Part shown: one piece after another, positions 8,145-16,616 of the stretch | How positions within the stretch are numbered: position 1 is the first letter of the stretch | How the letters are laid out: each line of letters opens with the position of its first letter | Assembly: GCA_003330885.1 (NCBI GenBank) | Contig: CP030277.1 | Coordinates: 372,001 to 436,000 of the forward strand | Length of the DNA: 64,000 nt | DNA from: Rhodobiaceae bacterium | Lineage (GTDB): Bacteria > Pseudomonadota > Alphaproteobacteria > Parvibaculales > Parvibaculaceae | Reading direction: 5' to 3' | Notes under the pieces: model-generated | Seen by the model: the letters and a program-made list of their open reading frames with translations, nothing else | The model's database searches: none | What the model was told of the DNA's origin: nothing | Translations under genes and position numbers: made by a program

Positions 8145-9236
8145 ATGTCGCTTAAAATACTCACTGTCGTCGGTGCGCGTCCTCAGTTCATCAAGGCAGC
8201 TGGTCTGTCGCGCTACATTCGAAATCATGCAAGTGCCGACGTCGAAGAAAAAATTATTCACACCGGCCAGCACTATGACTCGAACATGTCTGATGTATTC
8301 TTTGATGAGTTGGATATTCCGCGCCCGGACTTCCAGTTGAGCGCCAGATCGTCACTGCATGGCGCCAGCACGGGACAGATGTTAGAGGGTGTCGAGGAAA
8401 TTATGCTCTCTGAGAGACCCGATTGGGTGCTGATCTATGGAGACACCAATTCCACTTTAGCAGGCGCGCTTGCTGCTGCTAAGCTTCATATACCAGTGGC
8501 ACATGTAGAAGCTGGTTTGAGATCATTTAATAAGCGGATGCCCGAAGAAGTGAATCGGGTGATGTCTGACCATGTTTCGTCGCGTCTCTATTGTCCGACG
8601 GACACAGCAGTCAGAAACCTTAAGAATGAGGGGATCACTGATGGTGTGATGAACGTCGGTGACATCATGCTTGAAGTTACTCAGATGTACTCTGATGCCG
8701 CTTTGGCAAACTCCGAGATTCTACAGAAGCTCCAACTGGAACCAAAACAGTTTGCACTGGTGACGATCCACAGGGCAGAGAATACGGATTCGCCTCAGCG
8801 CCTCGCAGCAATTTGTGAATCCCTCGGCGCTGCTGCTAAGAAAATGACAGTTGTTTTTCCTCTACATCCACGAACAAGGAAGTGTATTGAGCAACAATCT
8901 CTTTGGGGCAGCTTGGAGGGCGTTCAGATTTTGGAGCCGCTGCCCTATCTAGACCTGCAGGCTCTTCAAAGGCAGGCGCGGCTTGTTCTGACAGACTCAG
9001 GAGGAGTGCAGAAGGAGGCATTCTTTTGCCGCACACCCTGCATAACTGTTAGGGATGAAACTGAATGGTCTGAAACGCTGCAAGCAGGCTGGAATCAGCT
9101 TGTCGATGCATCGGCTGAGAAAATCGGAACTGCGATCGAACAGTCGACAGTGCCACAAAGCCCTCAGTCTGAGGTGTTTGGCGCAGGCAACACTGCTGAG
9201 TTGATCATTAAAGATCTCATTTCTGAGGAGTGCTAA
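8145..9236 (+). CDS. wbpI: UDP-sugar 2-epimerase, WbpI type (WecB family)
   Basis: 363 aa, the usual length of non-hydrolysing UDP-GlcNAc 2-epimerases. Family motifs are VGARPQFIKAA at the N-terminus, HTGQHYDSNMSDVFF, YGDTNSTLAGALAA, HVEAGLRSFNKRMPEEVNR, VTIHRAENTD and DSGGVQKEAFF. In the WbpA-B-E-D setting the substrate should be UDP-GlcNAc3NAcA, giving UDP-ManNAc3NAcA, the last step before transfer. A plain WecB giving UDP-ManNAc is the alternative. A 96-base gap without a gene precedes it. The ATG follows GAGGGG closely. Confidence 0.87.
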   Translation: MSLKILTVVGARPQFIKAAGLSRYIRNHASADVEEKIIHTGQHYDSNMSDVFFDELDIPRPDFQLSARSSLHGASTGQMLEGVEEIMLSERPDWVLIYGDTNSTLAGALAAAKLHIPVAHVEAGLRSFNKRMPEEVNRVMSDHVSSRLYCPTDTAVRNLKNEGITDGVMNVGDIMLEVTQMYSDAALANSEILQKLQLEPKQFALVTIHRAENTDSPQRLAAICESLGAAAKKMTVVFPLHPRTRKCIEQQSLWGSLEGVQILEPLPYLDLQALQRQARLVLTDSGGVQKEAFFCRTPCITVRDETEWSETLQAGWNQLVDASAEKIGTAIEQSTVPQSPQSEVFGAGNTAELIIKDLISEEC

Positions 9237-9240
9237 TCAG

Positions 9241-10011
9241 ATGGCGATCATCGCCAAAAGCGATTTGGCCCAGTTCGGGTATTGGTCAAAGTTGGGCTAC
9301 CTTGACATTGTGAGCCGATATCGGCGGACCGTCTTGGGCCCATTGTGGATTAGCATGGTCAATGGGTTCACAATATTCGCTATTGGGGTGGTTTATGGCA
9401 GTCTTTTCCGACTTCCATTGGCAGAGTATTTCCCCTTTATCGTAACCGGATATATCTTCTGGCTCTGGATCAGTTCTACGGTGTTAGAGATGTCTAGCGC
9501 GCTGGTTAGCTATCGCTTTATTGTCCATAATATTCCCGTACACCCTGTCTCTGTTTTGGTGCGGGTATTTGTGAGAAACACGATTGTCCTCATGCACAAT
9601 GTCCCGATCATACTCATTGTGTTGCTCTACTTTGGTGTGTTTCCGGGCTGGGAAATCATTTGGCTGATACCTGGGCTTTTTGTCGCGAGCATCTTCATAT
9701 TTTTTGGGTCGGGCTCAATTGCGTTTATCAGTGCTCGTTTCCATGATTTCCAGCTTCTAACGACAGCGGTCGTAGGGGTGCTTTTTCTTGTGACACCGAT
9801 TATCTGGTCACCCGACATTCTGGTAGAGCGTGCCTATATCGCCACCTTCAATCCTCTGACCCACATTGTGGAGATTCTGCGCCAGCCTTTCCTGGGCGCC
9901 GGCCCCTCTGAATTGAACTACGCGGTTAGCCTGGGGCTCTCCGTTCTTGCAGCAGCGGTTTTTGTTCTTTCGTTGAGAATAAGTCGATATCGATATTTGT
10001 TCTGGATTTGA
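9241..10011 (+). CDS. wzm: ABC-2 type polysaccharide exporter, membrane subunit (Wzm/KpsM type)
   Basis: 256 aa with six predicted membrane segments and the family start DIVSRYRRTVLGPLWISM, then TLLPVxGG-like hydrophobic stretches and a conserved ITPIIWSPDI-like VTPIIWSPDI near residue 183. It forms the inner-membrane channel that moves undecaprenol-linked polysaccharide across the membrane, with the ATPase encoded three bases downstream. Its place after the sugar-nucleotide genes and before glycosyltransferases is typical of ABC-dependent O-antigen or capsule loci. Confidence 0.9.
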   Translation: MAIIAKSDLAQFGYWSKLGYLDIVSRYRRTVLGPLWISMVNGFTIFAIGVVYGSLFRLPLAEYFPFIVTGYIFWLWISSTVLEMSSALVSYRFIVHNIPVHPVSVLVRVFVRNTIVLMHNVPIILIVLLYFGVFPGWEIIWLIPGLFVASIFIFFGSGSIAFISARFHDFQLLTTAVVGVLFLVTPIIWSPDILVERAYIATFNPLTHIVEILRQPFLGAGPSELNYAVSLGLSVLAAAVFVLSLRISRYRYLFWI

Positions 10012-10014
10012 CTG

Positions 10015-10746
10015 ATGATGAAGCTCGACGAGGTAAGCCTCCGCATTCCGCAGACACGTGTTAAATCTTTGAGGCAGGCGCTCGCAAGTGCGTTAAAACC
10101 TGCAGGCGGAGATGACACCGTTTGCATACTTGACGCTGTGAATCTAGACCTGCCAGATGGTACGCGCCTTGGGCTATTGGGGCGCAATGGTGCCGGGAAG
10201 TCTACGCTTCTGCGCGTAATGGCCCGCGTCTTCGAGCCGACCTCTGGAAGTGTTGTGTGCTCCGGACGCGCAGTTTCCCTATTTGACCTTCACTTTGGAA
10301 TGGACGAAGAAGCCAGTGGGCATGCAAATCTTCAGATTGCTGGGGCATTACTGGGGATAAGTGGTGATCAAATTGAAAAACTGCGCGCAGACATTGTCGA
10401 GTTTTCCGAACTTGGTGACGCGCTTAACCGGCCTCTGAAAACATATTCTTCGGGGATGAGGGTCCGTTTGGCGTTTGCGCTTGTTACCTCCATTGAAGCA
10501 GACAATTTGCTGATCGATGAGATTATCGGCGTAGGCGATGCCGCGTTTCTCGACAAGGCCCGTCGACGGATTCAGAGGCAGATCCAGAGTTCTAGCGTAT
10601 TTGTCCTTGCATCACATTCGGACGCTATGCTTCGGGATTTTTGTACGACTGGACTGGTCATGGAAGCTGGGAAGATCGTTTTCCATGGGCCGATTGAAGA
10701 CGCTATATCGCATTACAATGGAATGTACGCTGGGAGTGAAGGCTGA
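10015..10746 (+). CDS. wzt: ABC transporter ATPase for polysaccharide export (Wzt/KpsT type, short)
   Basis: 243 aa. Walker A is GRNGAGKST (residues 56-64), the signature is YSSGMRVRLAFA, and Walker B is LLIDEIIGVGD. The IGVGD and SSGM patterns are typical of polysaccharide exporters rather than peptide or drug ABC proteins. The chain ends right after the nucleotide-binding domain, so it lacks the C-terminal carbohydrate-binding domain found in Wzt proteins of about 400 aa. This suggests export without recognition of a modified non-reducing end, as in the KpsT or short-Wzt type. It overlaps the next gene by one base (TGATG). Confidence 0.9.
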   Translation: MMKLDEVSLRIPQTRVKSLRQALASALKPAGGDDTVCILDAVNLDLPDGTRLGLLGRNGAGKSTLLRVMARVFEPTSGSVVCSGRAVSLFDLHFGMDEEASGHANLQIAGALLGISGDQIEKLRADIVEFSELGDALNRPLKTYSSGMRVRLAFALVTSIEADNLLIDEIIGVGDAAFLDKARRRIQRQIQSSSVFVLASHSDAMLRDFCTTGLVMEAGKIVFHGPIEDAISHYNGMYAGSEG

Positions 10747-12047
10747 TGAAAGTGCTCTTGCTATGTGACTACAGATGGTCCCATGCTCCAACGATTACCG
10801 ATCATATCAATTCGTTGCTGCGGTATTCTGAAAACAGTGTTTATCGTTACAGCGGTCTTGTGGAAAACAATGGTGATCTGCCTGACTGGCTGAACCTTGA
10901 TGTATTTGATGCGGTCATCGTTCACTATTCAATCTTTGTCGCCGTAGAGCATTACCTGTCGGACAAGTCCAAGGCGCGGCTTGCACAGTATCAGGGTGTC
11001 AAAGCTGTGTTTCTTCAGGACGAATATCGGTTCGTCAACAAGAGTATTGAGGGAATAAACACAGTTGGGGCAGATATCATCTTCACCTGTGTGCCCGAAA
11101 AGGGAATTCCGCAGGTGTATCCGCCCGAACAAGTCGGCGGTGCGAAAGCGGTCAACGTCCTGACGGGTTATGTTTCTGATGCGTTGAAAAACGTTCCGCC
11201 CAAAGAGTTGGGTGAGAGAAAATACGACGTTTCGTACCGGGGAAGAAAGTACCCGGCATGGCATGGGCGGTTGGGGCGCGAAAAATGGGAAATAGCGAAA
11301 CAGTTCAAGAAAAAAACTCGTTGGAAGGGGCTTAAGACCAACATTAGTTACCGCGAAAAAGATCGCGTCCATGGAGCAAACTGGGTAGAACTTATTCGGA
11401 ATTCTCGCTCTGTATTGGGTGTTGAAAGTGGAGCGAGTGTCTTTGATTTCACCGGCGAGATATCGACGAGTGTAGAAACCATCAGTTATCTCCTGGGGGA
11501 AAAGAGGTTCGACTATGATCGGGTCCGAGAAGACTATTTTGCCGATCTCGAGGACAAAATAGGCCTCGAACAGATTTCTCCCCGTGTCTTCGAGGCTATA
11601 TCATTGAGGACACTTTGTATTTTGTATGAAGGCGACTATTCTGGTGTAGTAAAGGCAAATGAACACTACCTACCATTGAAAAAAGACTTCAGTAATATTG
11701 ATGAAGTCTGCAAAAAGTTGAAAGATGACTACTACGTAGCGGAAATAGTAAAAAACGCCTACGTTGAACTGGTGCATTCAGAAACGTATTCTTATCAGTC
11801 ATTTGTCAAACTTTTCGACGCAGAGCTATCAGCTGCGCAAGCAAAAAAGACCTTGGCTGGGGACGCCAAAAGAAAGGGTCTTGGGGGCCGGGTAATCGCT
11901 GAGCTGGAGAAGAGCAATCCACCAATGATGCAGTTCCCTTACTCGTATGCACCAAGTCGAGCTGCAGGTATGGTTGCGCGCGCCCGCAGTGTGTTGCCGC
12001 AGGGGCTGAATATTAAATTGAAAAACCTTGTTCGAGGGAATGGGTGA
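10746..12047 (+). CDS. Glycosyltransferase-like protein, paralog of 13043-14338
   Basis: 433 aa. The N-terminal half has a Rossmann-like start (KVLLLCDYRWSHAPTITDHI), and the C-terminal half resembles glycosyltransferase family 1-type domains of the CgeB/YkvP group (PF13524): VESGASVFDF near residue 230, then SPRVFEAISLRTLCILYEGD and HYLPLKKDFSNIDE. The EG.Y/DFSN blocks are shared with the paralog at 13043. It probably transfers a sugar from a nucleotide donor on the cytoplasmic face. Donor and acceptor are unknown. The start overlaps the Wzt stop, so the two are translationally coupled. Confidence 0.72.
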   Translation: MKVLLLCDYRWSHAPTITDHINSLLRYSENSVYRYSGLVENNGDLPDWLNLDVFDAVIVHYSIFVAVEHYLSDKSKARLAQYQGVKAVFLQDEYRFVNKSIEGINTVGADIIFTCVPEKGIPQVYPPEQVGGAKAVNVLTGYVSDALKNVPPKELGERKYDVSYRGRKYPAWHGRLGREKWEIAKQFKKKTRWKGLKTNISYREKDRVHGANWVELIRNSRSVLGVESGASVFDFTGEISTSVETISYLLGEKRFDYDRVREDYFADLEDKIGLEQISPRVFEAISLRTLCILYEGDYSGVVKANEHYLPLKKDFSNIDEVCKKLKDDYYVAEIVKNAYVELVHSETYSYQSFVKLFDAELSAAQAKKTLAGDAKRKGLGGRVIAELEKSNPPMMQFPYSYAPSRAAGMVARARSVLPQGLNIKLKNLVRGNG

Positions 12048-12057
12048 GAAAGAAGAA

Positions 12058-12972
12058 ATGAAAAAAACAAAAGCATTGGTTACAGGCTCGGAAGGCAACA
12101 TCGGCAAACCGCTCATCCAGTATTTGCTGCAGAACGGATATGAAGTTCTTGCAACTGATATCCGCCCAGCTTGGCGTGAAAACTATATCATGGCGGATAT
12201 CCGCAACATCGGAGATCTGGTCCCAGCATTTGATTGGGGCCCCGATGTTGTATTCCACCTCGGCGCTATGGTTAGTCGTGTAACCTGCGAACAAGCGTCC
12301 TCACTGGCCATTGATACCAATATGGGCGGTGTTCAGAATGTTTTGGACATGACGAAAAGGTGTGGGGCTCGGCTGGTCTATTTCTCTACGTCGGAGGTTT
12401 ATGGTCCGAGCATCGACATTATGTCTGAGGAGGTAACGCCAAAACCAAACAATCGGTATGGCCTTTCTAAACTCCTGAGCGAGTCTTTAGTGGAGTACGA
12501 AGTCGAGCAGTATGGCTTGAAGGCCGTAACACTTAGACCGTTTATGATGTATGACGAGGATGAAGATCTGGGAGACCATCGCTCTGCGATGATCCGTTTT
12601 GCCACCAATTTGGCGTTAGGTGAACCGATCGAAGTACACAAAGGATCAGCGCGCGGGTGGTTCCACGTTACAGACGCAGTGCGATCTGTTGAGGCTGCTG
12701 CGAGAGTGGACGACTATTCGGTTATCAATATTGGCAGTCCCGACATCCGCCCCATCGAAGAACTTGCGATGATGATCTGCGACGAGTATGGCGCAGACAA
12801 AAACCTCGTGAACATTGTGGATCTGCCAAATCGTATGACGCTTGCAAAACGTCCAACTCTTGATCGACAGGAAAATATCTTGGGCGTGACACCCAAAGTG
12901 GACCTGGAAGAAGGTGTTAAGCGGGTTTGTGAGCGCGTTAAAACGCGATTACGTCACGCAGGTCGCCTGTAG
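12058..12972 (+). CDS. NAD-dependent epimerase/dehydratase (extended SDR)
   Basis: 304 aa from ATG 12058. This start is chosen because the Rossmann fold begins immediately (KALVTGSEGNIGKPLI, GxxGxxG) and a purine-rich GAAAGAAG precedes it; earlier starts at 12040 and 12028 lie inside or next to the upstream stop. YGLSK at about residue 138 gives the catalytic Tyr and Lys, with FSTSEVYGPS before it. It would change C4, or C2, of a nucleotide sugar or reduce a keto group. The relatively long gap (about 70 bases) to the next gene is unusual in this operon. The precise sugar is not evident, and it is not a UDP-GlcNAc 4,6-dehydratase of the large PglF type. Confidence 0.78.
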   Translation: MKKTKALVTGSEGNIGKPLIQYLLQNGYEVLATDIRPAWRENYIMADIRNIGDLVPAFDWGPDVVFHLGAMVSRVTCEQASSLAIDTNMGGVQNVLDMTKRCGARLVYFSTSEVYGPSIDIMSEEVTPKPNNRYGLSKLLSESLVEYEVEQYGLKAVTLRPFMMYDEDEDLGDHRSAMIRFATNLALGEPIEVHKGSARGWFHVTDAVRSVEAAARVDDYSVINIGSPDIRPIEELAMMICDEYGADKNLVNIVDLPNRMTLAKRPTLDRQENILGVTPKVDLEEGVKRVCERVKTRLRHAGRL

Positions 12973-13042
12973 GGTATTGTTAGGAGCAAACATCGGTGGC
13001 TCACTGTTTTCAGCAGCGCTGTGACGAGGGGTTGTGTGCGCG

Positions 13043-14338
13043 ATGAAACACATGCTTTTGTTGAGCAACAGGCCAGCGGTGGGGTCGAACGCGACGACGA
13101 TTCTTGACCATCTGAATGCAATTCACAGAATGCCAGGGTTTCGTGTTTGGGAAGTCTCCATGGTTGGAGATTTTCCCTCCACGATAGACTTAAATAAGTT
13201 TGACGCAATTGGCATTCATTACACGCTCCATCTGAGTGATGAAAGAAATCACTTTTTTAGTGAAGACTCGATAGACAGAGTTTCGAAGTTTCAGGGTGCC
13301 AAATGCACTTGGATGCACGACGAGTATCGCAATGTAGATGCCACCCTGGAGAGACTACGCCGATTGAAGGTGGACACAGTTTTTAGTGTCGTTCCAGACA
13401 GCATCGTCAAGGATATCTACGCAGAAGAGAAGCTCCCGGCCACTTCTGTTGAGACTGTGCTGACTGGGTATGTCGACAATGGTCTGAAGGATCAAAGTTG
13501 GCCACCATACTCAGAGAGGAAGATCGACGTTGGGTACAGAGCGCGGCCAACGCCATTTTGGCTTGGCTCTCTAGCACAGGAAAAAACGACCATTGGAAAA
13601 CGCTTCGCCAAGGAGTCGCAAGGGAGTGGCTTAGCGCTGGACATTTCCACCGACGAAGAAGATAGGCTTTACGGGAGAAGGTGGATCAAGTTTCTGCGCA
13701 ACTCCAAAGCGATGCTGTGCGTAGAAAGTGGCGCGAGTATTTTCGATTTTGATGGGTCGATCGAACAACAGGTCGACCGGTTTGTAAGAAGAAATCCTGA
13801 TGCGTCCTTTGAGGATGTAGATCATATTGTAGGTGAAGCAGACCGAAAGTTCGTCGCCAATTGTCTGTCCCCGAAAATATTTGAGGCGGCGGCGTGCGGA
13901 ACGCTTATTGTTGCCTACCCAGGTGAATACTCAAAAGTCCTTACGCCATGGGTCCACTACGTCCCCTTGGAGAAAGACTTTAGCAATCTGAGTGAAGTAA
14001 TTTCCTATGTGAAAGACAGTGAACTCGCAACCCCAATCATTCAGCGCGCTTATGATGATTTGGTTGCATCGGGCGACTATTGCTATGATCAGTTCGCGGC
14101 TTTCTGCGCGGGCAAGCTACCGGACCGAGTCGCCCGCGTTGGCACCTACACGGCGATGTCATTTTGGATAGATGCACACCGCTCGCCGTCTTACATCGTC
14201 AGAAATTATATTGCCTATGGCCTGCAGAAAATTCTGCTGTCTCAGCAACTTCGCAAAAAGCTGCTCAGGGTCTGGTTTTCTCTGCCAGAAGGTGTTCAGA
14301 AAGTCGTGCGTCCCGCATTCAAAATTATCGGGCGTTGA
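13043..14338 (+). CDS. Glycosyltransferase-like protein, paralog of 10746-12047
   Basis: 431 aa. ATG 13043 is preferred to GTG 13034 because the GAGGGG at 13026-13031 is 11 bases from it and only two from the GTG. It matches the earlier gene along its whole length: LTGYVDNGLKD against LTGYVSDALKN, LCVESGASIFDF against LGVESGASVFDF, SPKIFEAAACGTLIVAYPGE against SPRVFEAISLRTLCILYEGD, and VPLEKDFSNLSE against LPLKKDFSNIDE. The FEAAACGT form is closer to active CgeB/GT4-like transferases. Donor and acceptor are unknown. The pair encloses the SDR gene at 12058. Confidence 0.72.
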   Translation: MKHMLLLSNRPAVGSNATTILDHLNAIHRMPGFRVWEVSMVGDFPSTIDLNKFDAIGIHYTLHLSDERNHFFSEDSIDRVSKFQGAKCTWMHDEYRNVDATLERLRRLKVDTVFSVVPDSIVKDIYAEEKLPATSVETVLTGYVDNGLKDQSWPPYSERKIDVGYRARPTPFWLGSLAQEKTTIGKRFAKESQGSGLALDISTDEEDRLYGRRWIKFLRNSKAMLCVESGASIFDFDGSIEQQVDRFVRRNPDASFEDVDHIVGEADRKFVANCLSPKIFEAAACGTLIVAYPGEYSKVLTPWVHYVPLEKDFSNLSEVISYVKDSELATPIIQRAYDDLVASGDYCYDQFAAFCAGKLPDRVARVGTYTAMSFWIDAHRSPSYIVRNYIAYGLQKILLSQQLRKKLLRVWFSLPEGVQKVVRPAFKIIGR

Positions 14339-14672
14339 TGAATTGGGCAAATGAGACCGTGGCTCGCGAATTCAAGCAAGGCACCCGATAAACAATTGTT
14401 AGAATCCCACTGAGCTATTTCAATGCTCATTCTTGCTACGGGTCCCCAAACTCCTATGAGAGCACTCGCGGTACCGCCGTGGAGATTACAAATAGGTTAA
14501 GAGTGAAAACATGCACTTGGATTAACTGCAACTTCACGAAAAGAAATATTCTTCTCCCTACAGTTTATGTTTGAGTTTTCATTGTTCATTTAAGTTGGAA
14601 GAAGTTGATTTCGATTGTTTCTGTACTAACTGGACCGGCGGTATCGTACCGCGAACTTGTAAGAGGTGGGTA
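14339..14672 (+). other. Non-coding gap with two GCGGTA palindromes
   Basis: About 330 bases without a credible gene before the long glycosyltransferase. It holds a perfect palindrome GCGGTACCGC at 14468-14477 and a related inverted repeat GCGGTA-TCG-TACCGC at 14638-14652, the second only ten bases before the AGAGGT Shine-Dalgarno. The repeats may be operators or a leader hairpin. The stretch is otherwise AT-rich. Confidence 0.4.
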
Positions 14673-16616
14673 ATGGGTGAGAATTTGACGATAGTGTTGC
14701 CCACTCGAAATCGACCGGGCTTGCTCCGCCGATCATTGGATTTCTACGCGCGCCATGGGTTTTCCTACAAAATCGCCGTAGCAGATAGTAGTGACAGTGC
14801 TTTCCATGATGAAATGGACGGTCTTGCGCGTGAGTTTCCTGAGTTGTCGCTGGAAATCAAACGGTTCCCAGCGGAATTCAACTCCTGGCTCAAAATCATT
14901 GAAGTGATGGAAGAACAAGATACGGATTATATCGGCTTGTCCGGCGATGATGATATTTTGCTTAATGCGGGCGTCGCTGAAGGCATCGACTTCCTTGACG
15001 CTAACCCATCTGTTTCAGTAGTTGATGGGCGCGAATTTAGGGTCGCGTTGTCAAGTCCGCTGCTTTTAACTTACTGGGGTTTCTCGGTAATTGGACATCA
15101 GCAGAATTCAGCAGTTTCAGTAGATCCGATGAATCGTTTGGTCGAGTATTTTCAATCATATTGGCCGACCTTTTATGGAATTCACCGTAGGGCAAGTGTG
15201 ATAGAGGCGTTCCGTACAGCATATGAGATGAATACTGAAAATCTCGCCTCAGAACTGATGCAGGGCGCTGTTACTGTTCTGAACGGCGGTTACCATTGCA
15301 TCGACGCACCCTACATTATACGGCAGGTGTATCACAACCAATCCACTGCTTTTAGTAGTTGGAGCGAGATTGTCGAAAGTACTGAGTTCCAACAGCAAGT
15401 TGAGTACTTTCGCAAAAAGATTCAGGAAAAGTTTCCAAGTGATGAGCGTGTTCCGGGTGCTTGCGACCTTGCATTTGACCGATTTCTCAAATCAATGCTG
15501 CCAGAGTACGAATTCCTATCTTCAAAGGTCGCGGTAGACAATGGAAATGCCGCTGCAGACCTGCAGGTCAAGCTCATGCTTGATGATGACATGAGTAAAG
15601 AAGCGGCGCAGATATTAACGCCCGAAGATGTACGTCGCTTGGCGGCAGAGAACGATTTGCCGATCCTTTTGGAGGCGGTTCATCTCATGACAAAATGTCC
15701 CGATGGCATTGCGCAAGAAGTTACTGGCGCGGCATTGCAAGAGAGGATGATTACCAGTCTTTCAGATGATCAGAAGGAACTGATCAGTTGGCTTTGCTTT
15801 GATGGTTTTTCGGATGTGATTCTAGATTTGTTTAACTATGTATCGAAAAACCAACGACTTGTGACCTACCAAACCATCGACTTGTTGTTCGACAAAAATC
15901 ACTACACATTGCCAAGCATTAGCGCATGTGTCTTTGTCGCGAACATGGCGTTGCTGCGAGATAATGCTGACGCATGCATTGAGCAAATCAGGGTGATGGA
16001 TAATCCCAGAGCTAACATCATAGATTTGGTTCGGCCTCACAATGACAAGGTCAACCAAGGTGACAAACTAGACGAAGTTTGCCGACTGTTTCTGCACCAC
16101 GGGTCTGGTCAGAGTCAGGATCTTGCCGCGGTGTTGATGCAGGGTCTGAATGATGAAGAGGAAGATGCATCGCTTAATGCAGTGTTGCTAGTGGTGTTTT
16201 CGACCGTCGCTGCAGTAACTGATCAGGTCGGTGAAGTTGGCGACCTTTTTGCAGAGATAGTTCCTGATTTAGAGCTGCCAATTTGCCAACAGGTACCTCT
16301 TCTCGCTGAGTTTGCGCGCATTTCATTCAGCGAGCTACAAACTTCATTTTTGATTGAGACGGATTGGAGAAATCTACTTGAGGCAAGTGTTTTGGCGACT
16401 CCGGAAGGTATCTTTTGGGCCTCAAAATATGCTGCAGCTCTCTACGCAGCAGGAGAGAAAAAGGCAGCATTAGAAGTAAAGGACCTTTTAGAGGCGGTAT
16501 TGGTTGATTTCGAAGGTCTGTCCAATTCGGAAGGAAGTGCTGCGATTACCCGCAGTGAAGGCCATTGGCTACCACATAAGGAATGGATTGAAAAAAGCGA
16601 GAAGTCCTGGTGGTGA
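14673..16616 (+). CDS. TIGR00180-type glycosyltransferase with long helical C-terminal region
   Basis: 647 aa from ATG 14673, with AGAGGTGGG just upstream; an extension to 14571 has no family likeness. The first 280 residues are a GT2-like transferase: LTIVLPTRNRPGLLRRS at the N-terminus, a DSSDS turn, and the DxD-like block LSGDDDILLNAGV near residue 90, as in the TIGR00180 group. The last 350 residues are mainly short helices rich in Leu, Asp and Glu with no domain I recognise. They may bind a partner or acceptor. The protein at 26113 (415 aa) shares the GT part but not this tail. It is the last + strand gene before the convergent CDP-sugar operon. Confidence 0.75.
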   Translation: MGENLTIVLPTRNRPGLLRRSLDFYARHGFSYKIAVADSSDSAFHDEMDGLAREFPELSLEIKRFPAEFNSWLKIIEVMEEQDTDYIGLSGDDDILLNAGVAEGIDFLDANPSVSVVDGREFRVALSSPLLLTYWGFSVIGHQQNSAVSVDPMNRLVEYFQSYWPTFYGIHRRASVIEAFRTAYEMNTENLASELMQGAVTVLNGGYHCIDAPYIIRQVYHNQSTAFSSWSEIVESTEFQQQVEYFRKKIQEKFPSDERVPGACDLAFDRFLKSMLPEYEFLSSKVAVDNGNAAADLQVKLMLDDDMSKEAAQILTPEDVRRLAAENDLPILLEAVHLMTKCPDGIAQEVTGAALQERMITSLSDDQKELISWLCFDGFSDVILDLFNYVSKNQRLVTYQTIDLLFDKNHYTLPSISACVFVANMALLRDNADACIEQIRVMDNPRANIIDLVRPHNDKVNQGDKLDEVCRLFLHHGSGQSQDLAAVLMQGLNDEEEDASLNAVLLVVFSTVAAVTDQVGEVGDLFAEIVPDLELPICQQVPLLAEFARISFSELQTSFLIETDWRNLLEASVLATPEGIFWASKYAAALYAAGEKKAALEVKDLLEAVLVDFEGLSNSEGSAAITRSEGHWLPHKEWIEKSEKSWW

